Below the pieces are notes generated by a model, which searched no databases, had not been told where the DNA came from, and saw only the letters and a list, made by a program, of their open reading frames with translations. Positions 10,257-19,385 of a DNA stretch of 56,415 bases are shown one piece after another (within the stretch, counting starts at the first letter, position 1; the number at the start of each line of letters is the position of its first letter). Source of the stretch: CAZIVP01 sp964542915 (GTDB taxonomy: Bacteria > Calditrichota > Calditrichia > Calditrichales > Calditrichaceae); contig CAZIVP010000020.1 of assembly GCA_964542915.1 (NCBI GenBank), positions 1 through 56,415 of the forward strand, given 5' to 3'. The translations under genes and the position numbers were made by a program.

Positions 10257-11423
10257 TTGAAAATTAAGATCTTAGCGTTTTTCGCCCTCACGGTAATAAT
10301 AATGTTTGCAAACGGTTGCGGTGAAAAAATGCCGCTGCCCTCCGTGCAACCGGATCCCGAATCGTTCGGAGCAAATGATACCTCCTACATACATCTCGAT
10401 CCTGATTGGACCATGTCGAATGTGGGTTATCAGGCTCAAAGCATGATGAGCCCAACCGATATTACCATAGGCGAGGACGAATACATTTTTGTAGCCGACA
10501 GCGCCAATAATCGCGTGCTTGTGCTTTTAAAATCGGGCGTTGTGGCGACCCGCCAAAATCTTAACGAGATTGAACCCATTGCCGGTCCGACGGGTCTCGA
10601 TATCGATCGCAAGCTGAACTTGCTGATGGTCAACGGCTCCGACACGGTGTATGTCTGGCATCAATATCTCAATAATGTGGGCTATGAATCGGTTCGTTTT
10701 AACGGTTCAATGGAGTGGCAGGACAATGTCTCCCTGCGTGATTCCATCCTTGGCGTTCACCCCTTCTATGTTGATAGTCTGGGCAATTCTCAATTCCATG
10801 ATATCGCATTCGGTCCCGAGGAAGAGAATATCGTTTATATCACAGACAAAGGTAATAACCGTATTATCGAAATCAACATCGTGGAAAGCGGCTCGGTTAA
10901 ACTGAACAACGGACAGGTGATACCGCTGTTCAAAGGCGGTTACCAAAAGGACATTGCCCGTTACGGTTCCGGCGCCGGTACGGTTGACAATCCCAGGGGC
11001 ATTACTTCGGATGATGCAGGCAACGTGTATTTTACGCAACTTGGCGGTAACTTTCTCGTTCAGAAACTGGAAAAACAGGGCAATCAATTTATACCGGCTT
11101 TTGTATTGTACGAAGACCCGATCATGGATTTGGGTCGCTTTAAGGGTCCCTGGGACATTGCAATTGGTAAAGAGAATGCCATTTTTGTACTGGATACCGG
11201 GGACAGCAGCCGCGTCTCCAAATTTCATAACCAGGGCGCAATGGCAGGCTCGAAGGCCGATCTTGGCCTGAAGGGGCTGTCAAAAGCGCGCTTCGAGCGC
11301 GCCACCGGTATTGCTGTCTCCCGGGATGAGATCGTTTACCTAGCCGATACCCGAAATCATCGGATCGTACGTTACCGGTATACGGTTTCGGAAGAAGACA
11401 TCCCCGACGACCGCCAGCGGTAG
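10257..11423 (+). CDS. NHL-repeat (beta-propeller) lipoprotein
   Basis: A 388-residue lipoprotein starting at a TTG, with AGAGGA ending 6 bases before it and overlapping the end of the PorV-like gene. The lipobox FANGC puts the lipid on Cys21. The body contains NHL-type propeller repeats, seen as recurring blocks such as PTDITIGEDEYIFVADSANN (about 63-82), NIVYITDKGNNRIIEI, NPRGITSDDAGNVYFTQ, PWDIAIGKENAIFVLDTGD and ATGIAVSRDEIVYLADTRNH. NHL propellers are binding scaffolds. It is the last gene of the 4984-11423 run and probably works at the outer membrane with the receptor and PorV-like protein. Its partner is not visible. Confidence 0.78.
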   Translation: MKIKILAFFALTVIIMFANGCGEKMPLPSVQPDPESFGANDTSYIHLDPDWTMSNVGYQAQSMMSPTDITIGEDEYIFVADSANNRVLVLLKSGVVATRQNLNEIEPIAGPTGLDIDRKLNLLMVNGSDTVYVWHQYLNNVGYESVRFNGSMEWQDNVSLRDSILGVHPFYVDSLGNSQFHDIAFGPEEENIVYITDKGNNRIIEINIVESGSVKLNNGQVIPLFKGGYQKDIARYGSGAGTVDNPRGITSDDAGNVYFTQLGGNFLVQKLEKQGNQFIPAFVLYEDPIMDLGRFKGPWDIAIGKENAIFVLDTGDSSRVSKFHNQGAMAGSKADLGLKGLSKARFERATGIAVSRDEIVYLADTRNHRIVRYRYTVSEEDIPDDRQR

Positions 11424-11453
11424 TTGCCCGCAGGTGCAAGGGAGCGGTTGATT

Positions 11454-12182
11454 TTACTGTCTGGCCGTCTTTAATGCTTTGCGCATGATAACGCGCGGAA
11501 TGAAGGGTATCAGCCAGCGTACCAGTAACCAGCGTTTCGGGATATAAGCACGCGCTTTACGCCTGTCGATTGCTTTCACGATATGGCGTGCGGCTTTTTT
11601 CACAGGTACTACCAAAAAGACTTTTTTGGAATTTCCGATGAGCGGCGTGTCCACAAAACCAGGGACTATCTCGCTTACATATATCGCTTTGTCCGAAAGG
11701 GCATGATACAACCCCTGAAGATAGATAGCTCCAAAGGCCTTCGTGGCGTTATAAGCGGGGTTAATGTGTCCGAAATACTGGGCGACTGAAGTGATGCCCA
11801 CAAGATGCCCGCTTTTCTGCATTCTGAAATAACGCGCCGCTTCAATCAGAACCCGGGCGTAGCCCATCACATTGGTGTTCAGTACATCCGCCTCGATCGA
11901 CCACTCCAGTTCTTGATTGCGGGCGCTGATGCCTGAGGAGACGATGCAAATATCCATCCCGCCCATGCGTTCGATCAATGCCTGCAGATGTACGGGGATG
12001 GCGTTGAGATCACATATATCCAGTTTCTGCCCAAAAAAGCGCTGGGGCCGGGCTTTTTCCATTGCGTTTAATACGTTTGTTTGCCGGCCGCAACCGCCAA
12101 CCAACGCGCCGCGTTCCAGATAAAGCTCCGCCAGGGCGCGACCGATGCCGGAAGTGGCACCGATAATTACGATGCGTTTCAT
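11454..12182 (-). CDS. Short-chain dehydrogenase/reductase
   Basis: A 242-residue classical SDR. It has the cofactor-binding GATSGIG at residues 8-14, Asn104, Ser132 (GITSVAQ) and the catalytic pair Tyr144/Lys148 (YNATK). The NAG motif is altered to SSGIS. The C-terminal 40 residues are basic with a hydrophobic stretch (RWLLVRWLIPFIPRVIMRK), suggesting peripheral membrane association, as in lipid-modifying SDRs. Substrate cannot be read. It is convergent with the NHL lipoprotein gene (30-base gap) and divergent from the DUF72 gene. Confidence 0.82.
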   Translation of the reverse strand: MKRIVIIGATSGIGRALAELYLERGALVGGCGRQTNVLNAMEKARPQRFFGQKLDICDLNAIPVHLQALIERMGGMDICIVSSGISARNQELEWSIEADVLNTNVMGYARVLIEAARYFRMQKSGHLVGITSVAQYFGHINPAYNATKAFGAIYLQGLYHALSDKAIYVSEIVPGFVDTPLIGNSKKVFLVVPVKKAARHIVKAIDRRKARAYIPKRWLLVRWLIPFIPRVIMRKALKTARQ

Positions 12183-12250
12183 AATACTCTCTTAATTTGT
12201 ATATTCCAACATCCTGATTTTACTGATAGCAAGCTAAAAGAGTAATCACT

Positions 12251-13069
12251 ATGATTCAAAAAAATTCAGTTGATATTCCCTTAAAAATCGGTACATCGGG
12301 CTACAGTTACGAAGATTGGCGCAATCATTTCTATCCACCGGATATTCCAAAGGGCGCCATGCTGGAATTTTATCGCCGCTATTTTCAGACGGTGGAAATC
12401 AATGCCAGTTATTACTTTATCCCCAAACCCCAGGTTTTTAAACGCATGGGGGATAAAACCCCGGCCGATTTCGAATTTATCGTAAAAACAAATCAGGAAA
12501 CGACCCATCGCCGCAATGAAAACGAGAAGGCGCTCGAAAGCCTGATTGAAGCGGTAAAGCCTTTAATTGAGCAGCAAAAGTTTAAAGGTTTTCTGGCGCA
12601 GTTTCCGTATTCTTTCAAAAACAACGAAAAGAACCGGCGTTATCTGGCAGAATGCAAACAACTCATCGGAGACCTGCCGCTTTTCGTGGAATTTCGCAAT
12701 TATACCTGGTTAACCCCGCAGCTTAACGACTTTTTGAGCGGCCATCACATCGGATATGTCAATGTGGATGAACCGCCTCTTAAAGGCCTCATCCCACCGC
12801 AGCATATTGTAACAAGCGATAGGGGCTATGTCCGTTTTCATGGGCGTAATGGAAACGATTGGTGGCAGGGCAAAGGTGCGGCGCGCTATGATTATGAATA
12901 TAAAAAGGAAGAATTACAGGAGTGGCTTACCCATCTGAGCCAGATCATGCGGAAAACATATAAAGCCTATATCTTTTTCAATAACCATCCAAACGGTCAG
13001 GCGGTGCGCAACGCCCGGCAGATGATTCAGATTATAGAAAACCAATTACAACTGATCCTGGAGTCATAA
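12251..13069 (+). CDS. DUF72 family protein (YecE-like)
   Basis: A 272-residue cytosolic protein of the DUF72/YecE family, a TIM-barrel-like fold of unknown biochemical role. Recognised by IGTSGYSYEDWRNHFYP at residues 13-29, FQTVEINASYY at about 46-56, the strand ending VEFRNYTW and the late FFNNHPNGQAVRNA. Length matches the family. It is divergently transcribed from the SDR gene with a 68-base gap. No partner gene nearby explains its function. Confidence 0.85.
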   Translation: MIQKNSVDIPLKIGTSGYSYEDWRNHFYPPDIPKGAMLEFYRRYFQTVEINASYYFIPKPQVFKRMGDKTPADFEFIVKTNQETTHRRNENEKALESLIEAVKPLIEQQKFKGFLAQFPYSFKNNEKNRRYLAECKQLIGDLPLFVEFRNYTWLTPQLNDFLSGHHIGYVNVDEPPLKGLIPPQHIVTSDRGYVRFHGRNGNDWWQGKGAARYDYEYKKEELQEWLTHLSQIMRKTYKAYIFFNNHPNGQAVRNARQMIQIIENQLQLILES

Positions 13070-13291
13070 TCCGCAAATCAAATTGTATAACATTGTAAAC
13101 GACTGTTATTTGTTTGATAAGAAAGAAATGAAAACGCGGCGAATAAGATGAAATTCCTTTTATTCTTCATAAGAAACGGTAAAATAGAAAACGATACGTC
13201 GGAATTGTCGGTTTCGAGGGTATTTTTAACAACGCAAAACAACAGGGCCGCATCTAACACTCCAACCATTCAATAATACATCAAATCCATC

Positions 13292-14575
13292 TCATTTTTC
13301 GGGAAGCGTGCCCACACGGATGAGGGGATAGATGGCCAGAAAGAGGAAGGTGGTGATGACAAATCCGCCCGCGAGACCCAGCTGGTCAATCAGTAAACCG
13401 AGTATCGGCGCATAAATAGCCACGAGTAAGGTTTCCAGTTGCGATTCGACGGAAAGCCCCGAAGCCATCACATTGGATGAAATATGTCCGCTTAAAAAAC
13501 TAACCACCAGAGGCCGCCGGATATTTTGAATGAAATACAGTCCGACAAAAAACAACGCCGCCAGCGCCGGCAAATTAAACCATAGAAACAGGCCGGATAT
13601 TAAAACGCTGATGATGCCGATTAAATAGGCGTAATCGATAGCGCGCGGCAGATCTCCCACATTTTTTTCGATCCGCCAGGCATTACGGGAGGCCGTGGAG
13701 TTGATTAAGAAAATAATAAAATAAAGAACACCGATCAGCACTGCGGCCCGTTTTTCGGTTTCGAGATAAACCAGAACCGGTAGCGCCATGGCCGTCACTT
13801 TGAGCACCGGCTGCAAATAATCTTTGATGGTTTTATAAACGGCGATATAGGTGGCTGCGCTCATGATGGCTTTGAAAGTGTCTTTATTTTTGAATATTGT
13901 TACAAAATCAAGAACCGTGTGGCGGAAACGATTATAAAGAATTCGCAGACTTAAAGCCCGCCAGCCGTCGGTTAGTTGATTGTTGAGTGCTTTGGGATAG
14001 GTGCTTATGAGCAGGAAGTCCAATATATATGGGATGCCGGAATATAAAAAGAGGATACGGTAATTGCCGGCATAGAAGACGACCGCCATGGCTAAAAGCG
14101 AGCTGATAGCCGAACCGAACTGCGACCAGGAGCGCGTGCTGCCGTAATAGCGGGTTTTAACCGCTTTCATACGATTTAATTCGAGATATTGGAGTATCAT
14201 GGCCTTGTGGGTGCCCGAGCGAAAGGCCTCGCCGGTTCCATAGGCAACCATTGCCAGTGCAAACCAGCCGAAAGACTTTCCCGTGTAAAACAAAGCGAAA
14301 GACACCAGATAGGCAAAAAAGGAGAAAAGCAAAGCGTTTTTACGGCCGAGAGCGTCGGCTACCAGGCCGGAGGGTATCTCCAAGAGGTTGGTGGTTATTT
14401 GCCGGAAGGAATATAAGGCGCCGATTTGAAGATAGGTCAGACCGGTTTCCCGTAAAAAAAGAATCAGGAAGATATCGAACAGGCGCAGATTCTTCAGAAA
14501 TCCGTAAGCGCAAAATTTGTAATACTGTAAATTGCGTTCGAAGTTATCATTTGCTTTACCGGTTCCGGGTGTCAT
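13292..14575 (-). CDS. MFS transporter
   Basis: A 427-residue inner-membrane protein with about 12 hydrophobic segments. The MFS loop 2-3 motif is visible as PSGLVADALGRKNAL at about residues 68-82, and GTGEAFRSGTHKA follows near 112. The N-terminal 20 residues are polar and cytoplasmic. This branch resembles multidrug or small-molecule effluxers. It stands alone; 222 bases with no convincing gene separate it from the DUF72 gene, and a 336-base divergent region separates it from gltX. Substrate unknown. Confidence 0.8.
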   Translation of the reverse strand: MTPGTGKANDNFERNLQYYKFCAYGFLKNLRLFDIFLILFLRETGLTYLQIGALYSFRQITTNLLEIPSGLVADALGRKNALLFSFFAYLVSFALFYTGKSFGWFALAMVAYGTGEAFRSGTHKAMILQYLELNRMKAVKTRYYGSTRSWSQFGSAISSLLAMAVVFYAGNYRILFLYSGIPYILDFLLISTYPKALNNQLTDGWRALSLRILYNRFRHTVLDFVTIFKNKDTFKAIMSAATYIAVYKTIKDYLQPVLKVTAMALPVLVYLETEKRAAVLIGVLYFIIFLINSTASRNAWRIEKNVGDLPRAIDYAYLIGIISVLISGLFLWFNLPALAALFFVGLYFIQNIRRPLVVSFLSGHISSNVMASGLSVESQLETLLVAIYAPILGLLIDQLGLAGGFVITTFLFLAIYPLIRVGTLPEK

Positions 14576-14911
14576 ATTCTGTCCCTCTACAATGCCTGCT
14601 TAATCCGATTCATACGAACCTGAAACATTCATTTTACAATTACAAAAACCAAAGGCGAATAAAATGATCTTATCCTGAACCCATAAAACGACCAACTTTC
14701 GTCGTGTTTCGGCGACCTTTTATGACTTGCATGAGTTTAAAATGGCATGCATACTTTTGCCGTAAATAAATTGTAATAAATTGTTTTTATGGCAGTTATT
14801 CTAAAATTTTTTGCCATTATTTTCTGTACATCGTATATTTAAATTTACAATAAAATACATATAAATACTACAGCGGAAGTATCCAAATTTAATAAAGTAC
14901 AGAGGAAGGTT
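14576..14911. other. Intergenic region, divergent promoters expected
   Basis: These 336 bases separate the leftward MFS gene from the rightward gltX operon and become strongly AT-rich toward gltX. Promoters for both directions must lie here, but I see no convincing pair of promoter boxes, no RNA gene and no coding frame. Confidence 0.5.
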
Positions 14912-16369
14912 TTGCGTCCCATCGTTCGATTTGCGCCCAGTCCAACCGGTTATCTGCATGTGGGCGGCGCTCGCACCGCTTTAATCAACTGGCTTATTGC
15001 ACGACAGAGCAACGGACGCTTTCTGTTGCGAATCGAGGATACCGACGAGCAGAGATCGACAGCGGATAGCATTGAACAGATTATCAGTAGCCTGAAATGG
15101 CTGGAACTGGATTGGGACGATGCCATCTATTATCAGAGCGCCCACCGTAGTGAGCATAAAGAGGCTGCATATCAACTTTTAAAGCGCGACAAGGCGTATC
15201 GCTGTTTTTGCAGCCATGCCGAACTGCAGGAGAAACGTCGCCGGGCGGAAACACAAAACCGGGAATACCGTTATGACGGCGCCTGTAAACGGTTATCGCC
15301 GGAGGCGATTGAACGAAAGCTGAACGACCATAGCCCTTATACTATTCGCTTTGATGTTCCCGTTGGCGCGGTACGCTTTAAGGACAAAATCCATGGCGAT
15401 ACACGTATTGATAACCGTACGCTCGATGATTTTATAATCCTGCGTTCGGACGGCAGTCCTGTGTACCAACTGGCTGTGGTCGTCGATGATCACGGGATGG
15501 GTGTAAATTTTGTTCTCCGCGGCGATGATCATCTGAGTAACAGCAGTAAACAAATTTTACTTTATGAAGCGCTCGGCTGGCCGATGCCTGCGTTCGGACA
15601 TTTACCGCTGATTCTGGGACCGGATAAAGGACGGTTATCGAAACGGCACGGCGCCACATCGGTGGAAGAATTCAAAAACGAGGGTATTTTACCCGAAGCA
15701 TTGTTCAACTATCTCTGTCTTTTGGGCGGCGGCTTAAACGATGAACAGGAATTATTGACGCGTGAAGCGATCATCGCCCGATTTCGCCTCGGCGAAATTA
15801 GTAAAAGCCCGGCCGTGTTCGACAAAGAGAAACTGCGCTGGCTAAACGCCAAATGGATTGGACGTATGTCCGATTCGAAATGGCTGCGATGGATTTCTTT
15901 GAATTTGAAAGAGCTTGGCCATAGCGATGATTGGCTGCAGGAGCCGCGTTTTCTTCTTTATCTGAACTTAATTAAGATACGGGTACACGATGAAAAGGAA
16001 TTGCGGGAGGCGTTGCAGATTTTTTTTAATGACCCGTACCATTACGATGCCAAGGGCATAAAAAAATTCTTTCTAAAAAGTAATCATGCCGAATTATTAA
16101 AAGGCTTTTATAAAGAACTCAACGTTTCCGACGGGAGTGAATTCCAATCCGTAGAGAAACTGGAATCGATTTTGAGAGCCTTTGCCGTGTCCATGGATGT
16201 TTCGGCCGCAAAAGTCATTCATCCTTTACGCCTGGCGCTTACCGGTTCAACGGCCAGTCCGGGCATCTTCGAGATGTTATATGTTCTGGGCAAAGATACG
16301 GTTTTAAGACGTATAGAAAATGCCTTAAATTTTATCAATCAACAGAATACGACAAATATTCATGCTTAA
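14912..16369 (+). CDS. gltX: Glutamyl-tRNA synthetase
   Basis: A 485-residue class I aminoacyl-tRNA synthetase that charges tRNA-Glu. It starts at TTG with AGAGGAAGG just upstream. Residues 1-30 carry RFAPSPTGYLHVGGARTALIN with the HIGH-equivalent HVGG at His16. FLLRIEDTDEQRS follows at about 42-54, and the KMSKS-equivalent RLSKRHG lies around residue 240. YRCFCS and YDGACK suggest the zinc-binding insert seen in many bacterial GluRS. Length is normal. The gene overlaps the next one by 8 bases, so an essential housekeeping gene is co-transcribed with a two-component pair. A tRNA-Glu gene lies at the far end of the window. Confidence 0.95.
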   Translation: MRPIVRFAPSPTGYLHVGGARTALINWLIARQSNGRFLLRIEDTDEQRSTADSIEQIISSLKWLELDWDDAIYYQSAHRSEHKEAAYQLLKRDKAYRCFCSHAELQEKRRRAETQNREYRYDGACKRLSPEAIERKLNDHSPYTIRFDVPVGAVRFKDKIHGDTRIDNRTLDDFIILRSDGSPVYQLAVVVDDHGMGVNFVLRGDDHLSNSSKQILLYEALGWPMPAFGHLPLILGPDKGRLSKRHGATSVEEFKNEGILPEALFNYLCLLGGGLNDEQELLTREAIIARFRLGEISKSPAVFDKEKLRWLNAKWIGRMSDSKWLRWISLNLKELGHSDDWLQEPRFLLYLNLIKIRVHDEKELREALQIFFNDPYHYDAKGIKKFFLKSNHAELLKGFYKELNVSDGSEFQSVEKLESILRAFAVSMDVSAAKVIHPLRLALTGSTASPGIFEMLYVLGKDTVLRRIENALNFINQQNTTNIHA

Positions 16370-17816
16370 AAAACCATTTAAAATATTAATGGTTACCGAT
16401 CAAGCCGCATTGCGGAGTAAAGTTACATCCATCTATGTCCATATTCCTCACCAAATTGAGCGGTTGTCGTGTCAGGATTTTAAAGAAAACACCGCAGCTT
16501 CGGGAGGATATGATTTGCTGCTTTTAGATAATCGATCGAAGAGTTTTGATAAAGCGGCGGTGGCGAAGATCCTGGAGCATTCCGGGACGCAATGGCAGGT
16601 GGTCATTTCCGCCAATAAAGAGGCGGATGCAAAACGAATGTTGGGCGCGCAAACCTGGGTTGTTGAAGAAACCAACGAGGCCAATCAATTGTTTGCGGCT
16701 CTCAGTGAAATTTACGAACAGTTTGTACAATCGAATCGCGGACACAGCCAGTACTGGCAAATTCTGGCTGAAGGGCTTAACAGTCTGGAAATGATCTGTC
16801 TGATTATCGATGAGGCGGCCGACATTGTTTTTGTGAACGATTATACGCGCCGATTATTGAAGATAGAAACCGAATGGACGGATAACAGCCATTTATCCGA
16901 TTACCTGCTCGAGGGCAATAAAGTCATAAGGCACATAAAAGAACACTTTACGCAGTTTCGCGATGATTTGGATATGCAGGATGTGTCCTTCATGGATAAT
17001 GCCCAACAAACCGTTATGCGCAATGTCCGCGTTAAACAACTCCAATCCGATGCGGGTTTTTTTTTAATCAGCGATTTTAAAGGTGCAGACGTGGCAGATG
17101 AAGCGAAATTAACACAGGAACCGTTTTATTCGCTGGAGGAATTGAGCGACTCGATAGCCCATACCTTGCTTAATCCGATGAATATAATCTCGGGACGTCT
17201 GCAGTTATTGAAGGGCGACCCCGACCTTAACCAAAGGCTATCCAAATCACTGGAAATACTGGATAATCAGGTTTCTCGCATAAACGTAATAATGGATCGC
17301 TTATTGACTTTTGCCCGTCTGCGGGAAGACACCGTCCCTCAAAAGATACAGATCAATGAAATCTTGAAACGATTGCGTTTGGAACCTGCATTTGCTAATC
17401 TGTTTAATGAACAGACTGAAAAACTGCAATATGCGCTGGCAGAAGAACTGCCCGACCTGGCAGGCGTGGTTTCCCATTATGATCTCCTGTTGAAATTATT
17501 GATTGAGCTGGCATTGCAGTGTGTTGGCGCCGATGGCAAGATTCAGGTGCAAACCGGCATACAGGAGAACTATAAAATGGGGCGTAACATTCGGGTAACG
17601 TTTTTACTGAACTACGGACGGTCTTTTGCTGCAAGCCAAAACACATTACACGGATATTTCGATTACCGGCAGGAAACCGTACGTTCCATCGAAACCGATA
17701 TTATTAAACATATTCTTTCCAAATATAAGAGTTCCTTAAAAGTGAGTGAAGAAAACAATCAAATCGAACGGTTGGATTTATTGTTCCCCATAAAACAAAA
17801 GCCGGAGGGTAGATGA
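16362..17816 (+). CDS. Degenerate hybrid histidine kinase (receiver-like, PAS-like, HisKA)
   Basis: A 484-residue cytosolic sensor protein without membrane segments. Residues 6-115 look like a worn receiver domain (ILMVTD, then YDLLLLDNR with Asp56 at the phosphoacceptor position, but only one N-terminal acidic residue). Residues 129-250 are PAS-like (LIIDEAADIVFVNDYTRRLL). The HisKA H-box is IAHTLLNPMNIISGRLQLL with His267 but Thr in place of the usual Glu. The ATPase region (about 335-484) lacks a recognisable N-box Asn (LLKLLIELALQ), and where a DxGxG motif should be it has LLNYGRSFAAS. It may therefore be a pseudokinase. The start overlaps gltX and the stop overlaps the response regulator (ATGA), so the three are coupled. 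Confidence 0.75.
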   Translation: MLKKPFKILMVTDQAALRSKVTSIYVHIPHQIERLSCQDFKENTAASGGYDLLLLDNRSKSFDKAAVAKILEHSGTQWQVVISANKEADAKRMLGAQTWVVEETNEANQLFAALSEIYEQFVQSNRGHSQYWQILAEGLNSLEMICLIIDEAADIVFVNDYTRRLLKIETEWTDNSHLSDYLLEGNKVIRHIKEHFTQFRDDLDMQDVSFMDNAQQTVMRNVRVKQLQSDAGFFLISDFKGADVADEAKLTQEPFYSLEELSDSIAHTLLNPMNIISGRLQLLKGDPDLNQRLSKSLEILDNQVSRINVIMDRLLTFARLREDTVPQKIQINEILKRLRLEPAFANLFNEQTEKLQYALAEELPDLAGVVSHYDLLLKLLIELALQCVGADGKIQVQTGIQENYKMGRNIRVTFLLNYGRSFAASQNTLHGYFDYRQETVRSIETDIIKHILSKYKSSLKVSEENNQIERLDLLFPIKQKPEGR

Positions 17817-19171
17817 AGTCCAGAATTTTAATCGTTGATGATGAACCCGATGCGCTGGAATTGATGCAGGAATTGTTTGAGCGGAAGGGCTATCTCTCCC
17901 TGACGGCGTCCAATGGTTTGGACGCTCTTAAAAAAATTAAAAACGAAGAACCGGAAATCGTTATCACAGACATCCGCATGCCTGAAATGGACGGTATGCA
18001 ACTTTTAAAAACAATCAATAAAGAACATCCGCATATTCCGGTCATCATGGTAACGGCGCACGGTACCATCGAAACGGCAGTGGAAGCCATGAAGCTGGGT
18101 GCCAAAGACTATATTCTGAAACCTCTGCGTCTCGATGAAATTTTGGCCAAAGTCGAACGCATCACACAGTTGAATTCACTGATCAAAGAGAATGAATATC
18201 TCCTGAACCGGCTGCAGCAGACGTATGATTTCACCAATATGATCGGCAAAACCGAAAAGATTCAGCAACTGTTTCGGCTGGTCAAAGATGTGGCCACCAC
18301 CAATACGACGATCCTGATCGGAGGGGAGAGCGGCGTCGGCAAAGAATTGATTGCGAACGCCATCCATTATAACAGTCCGCGGGCGAAACGGCCCTTCATT
18401 AAAGTTAATTGCGGTGTGCTGGCCGAAAGTCTGCTCGAAAGCGAATTGTTCGGCCACATGAAGGGGGCATTCACGGGCGCCATCAAAGATAAGATCGGAC
18501 GATTCGAAATGGCCGACGGCGGCACGTTGTTTCTCGATGAAATCGGAGATATTTCGCTCAATATGCAATTGAAACTGTTGCGTGTGCTTCAGGAGGGAGA
18601 ATTTGAACGCGTGGGCGGCACGGAGACCATAAAGGTTGATGTGCGAATCATTGCAGCTACGAATCGCGATCTCAAGAAAGCCATGCAGGAGGGCAACTTC
18701 CGGCAGGATCTGTATTACCGGCTTAACGTGATTCCAATCGAGGTACCGCCGCTGCGGGAACGTCGCGAAGACATCAAATTCCTGGTTTATCATTTTATGG
18801 AAAAATTCAACAAAGTGTACGGAAAAAATATATCGGAGATCAGCCCCGATGCAATGGAGCTGTTCGAGAACTATGAGTACCCGGGCAATATCCGCGAACT
18901 GGAGAATTTTATTGAGCGTATCGTGGTTTTGAGCAAGAACAATACGATTGAAGTGACCGATTTACCGGAGCCCATCCGGAAGATTACCCGTACACCCGAT
19001 AAAGAGATCAACCTGGATAAAGGTTTCAATCATCTGGTGGAAGATTACGAGAAACAGATTATTGTTAAGGCGCTTGAAAAGAATGAACATAACAAGTTCC
19101 AAACGGCAAAAATGCTGAATATGAACCGCAGTACGCTTCTTTCCAAATTAAAGAAGTACCATATAGAGTGA
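17813..19171 (+). CDS. Sigma-54-dependent response regulator (NtrC family)
   Basis: A 452-residue transcription activator. Receiver: Asp9/Asp10, phosphoacceptor Asp53 (TDIRMP), Thr81 and Lys103. The AAA+ sigma-54 interaction domain has Walker A GESGVGKE at 171-178, GAFTGA at 218-223 (contacts sigma-54), Walker B GGTLFLDEIGD, and the R-finger region YYRLNVIPIEVPPLRERRED. The C-terminal Fis-type HTH is at about 415-452 (KFQTAKMLNMNRSTLLSKLKKY). All key residues are intact, in contrast to the partner kinase encoded immediately upstream with a 4-base overlap. Its targets would have -24/-12 promoters; I found none I could defend in this window. Confidence 0.93.
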   Translation: MKSRILIVDDEPDALELMQELFERKGYLSLTASNGLDALKKIKNEEPEIVITDIRMPEMDGMQLLKTINKEHPHIPVIMVTAHGTIETAVEAMKLGAKDYILKPLRLDEILAKVERITQLNSLIKENEYLLNRLQQTYDFTNMIGKTEKIQQLFRLVKDVATTNTTILIGGESGVGKELIANAIHYNSPRAKRPFIKVNCGVLAESLLESELFGHMKGAFTGAIKDKIGRFEMADGGTLFLDEIGDISLNMQLKLLRVLQEGEFERVGGTETIKVDVRIIAATNRDLKKAMQEGNFRQDLYYRLNVIPIEVPPLRERREDIKFLVYHFMEKFNKVYGKNISEISPDAMELFENYEYPGNIRELENFIERIVVLSKNNTIEVTDLPEPIRKITRTPDKEINLDKGFNHLVEDYEKQIIVKALEKNEHNKFQTAKMLNMNRSTLLSKLKKYHIE

Positions 19172-19372
19172 ACGCCCGTATTCAGGATAGTTTAAATGAT
19201 ACTTCAGATATCGTCAGAGATACAAAGTAAATCTTACACAGGCTTCAGCGCGGCGCCTTGCGTATCCCTCCGGCCTGCAGTTTTTGGCTAAAAACTACAA
19301 AGGGTGTAATTTTAATTTCTGAAAAAATGTGTACCAAAACCGTAACAAACGGATACAACCATCTTTTCTTTC

Positions 19373-19381
19373 GGGGGGGGG
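19373..19381 (+). repeat. G9 homopolymer tract in a ribosome-binding region
   Basis: Nine consecutive G residues end 4 bases before the ATG at 19386, occupying the Shine-Dalgarno position of the small secreted protein gene. Such tracts can change length by slippage. Confidence 0.7.
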
Positions 19382-19385
19382 AGCT

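Noticed and set aside
13078..13269. Small leftward gene of about 63 codons after the DUF72 gene
   Set aside because: There is no Shine-Dalgarno, no domain and no coding character; the sequence is AT-rich intergenic DNA.
19172..19385. Terminator or sigma-54 promoter after the response regulator
   Set aside because: The only hairpin (AGTTTTT/AAAAACT near 19279-19296) is AT-only and weak, and no -24/-12 pair with correct spacing was found.
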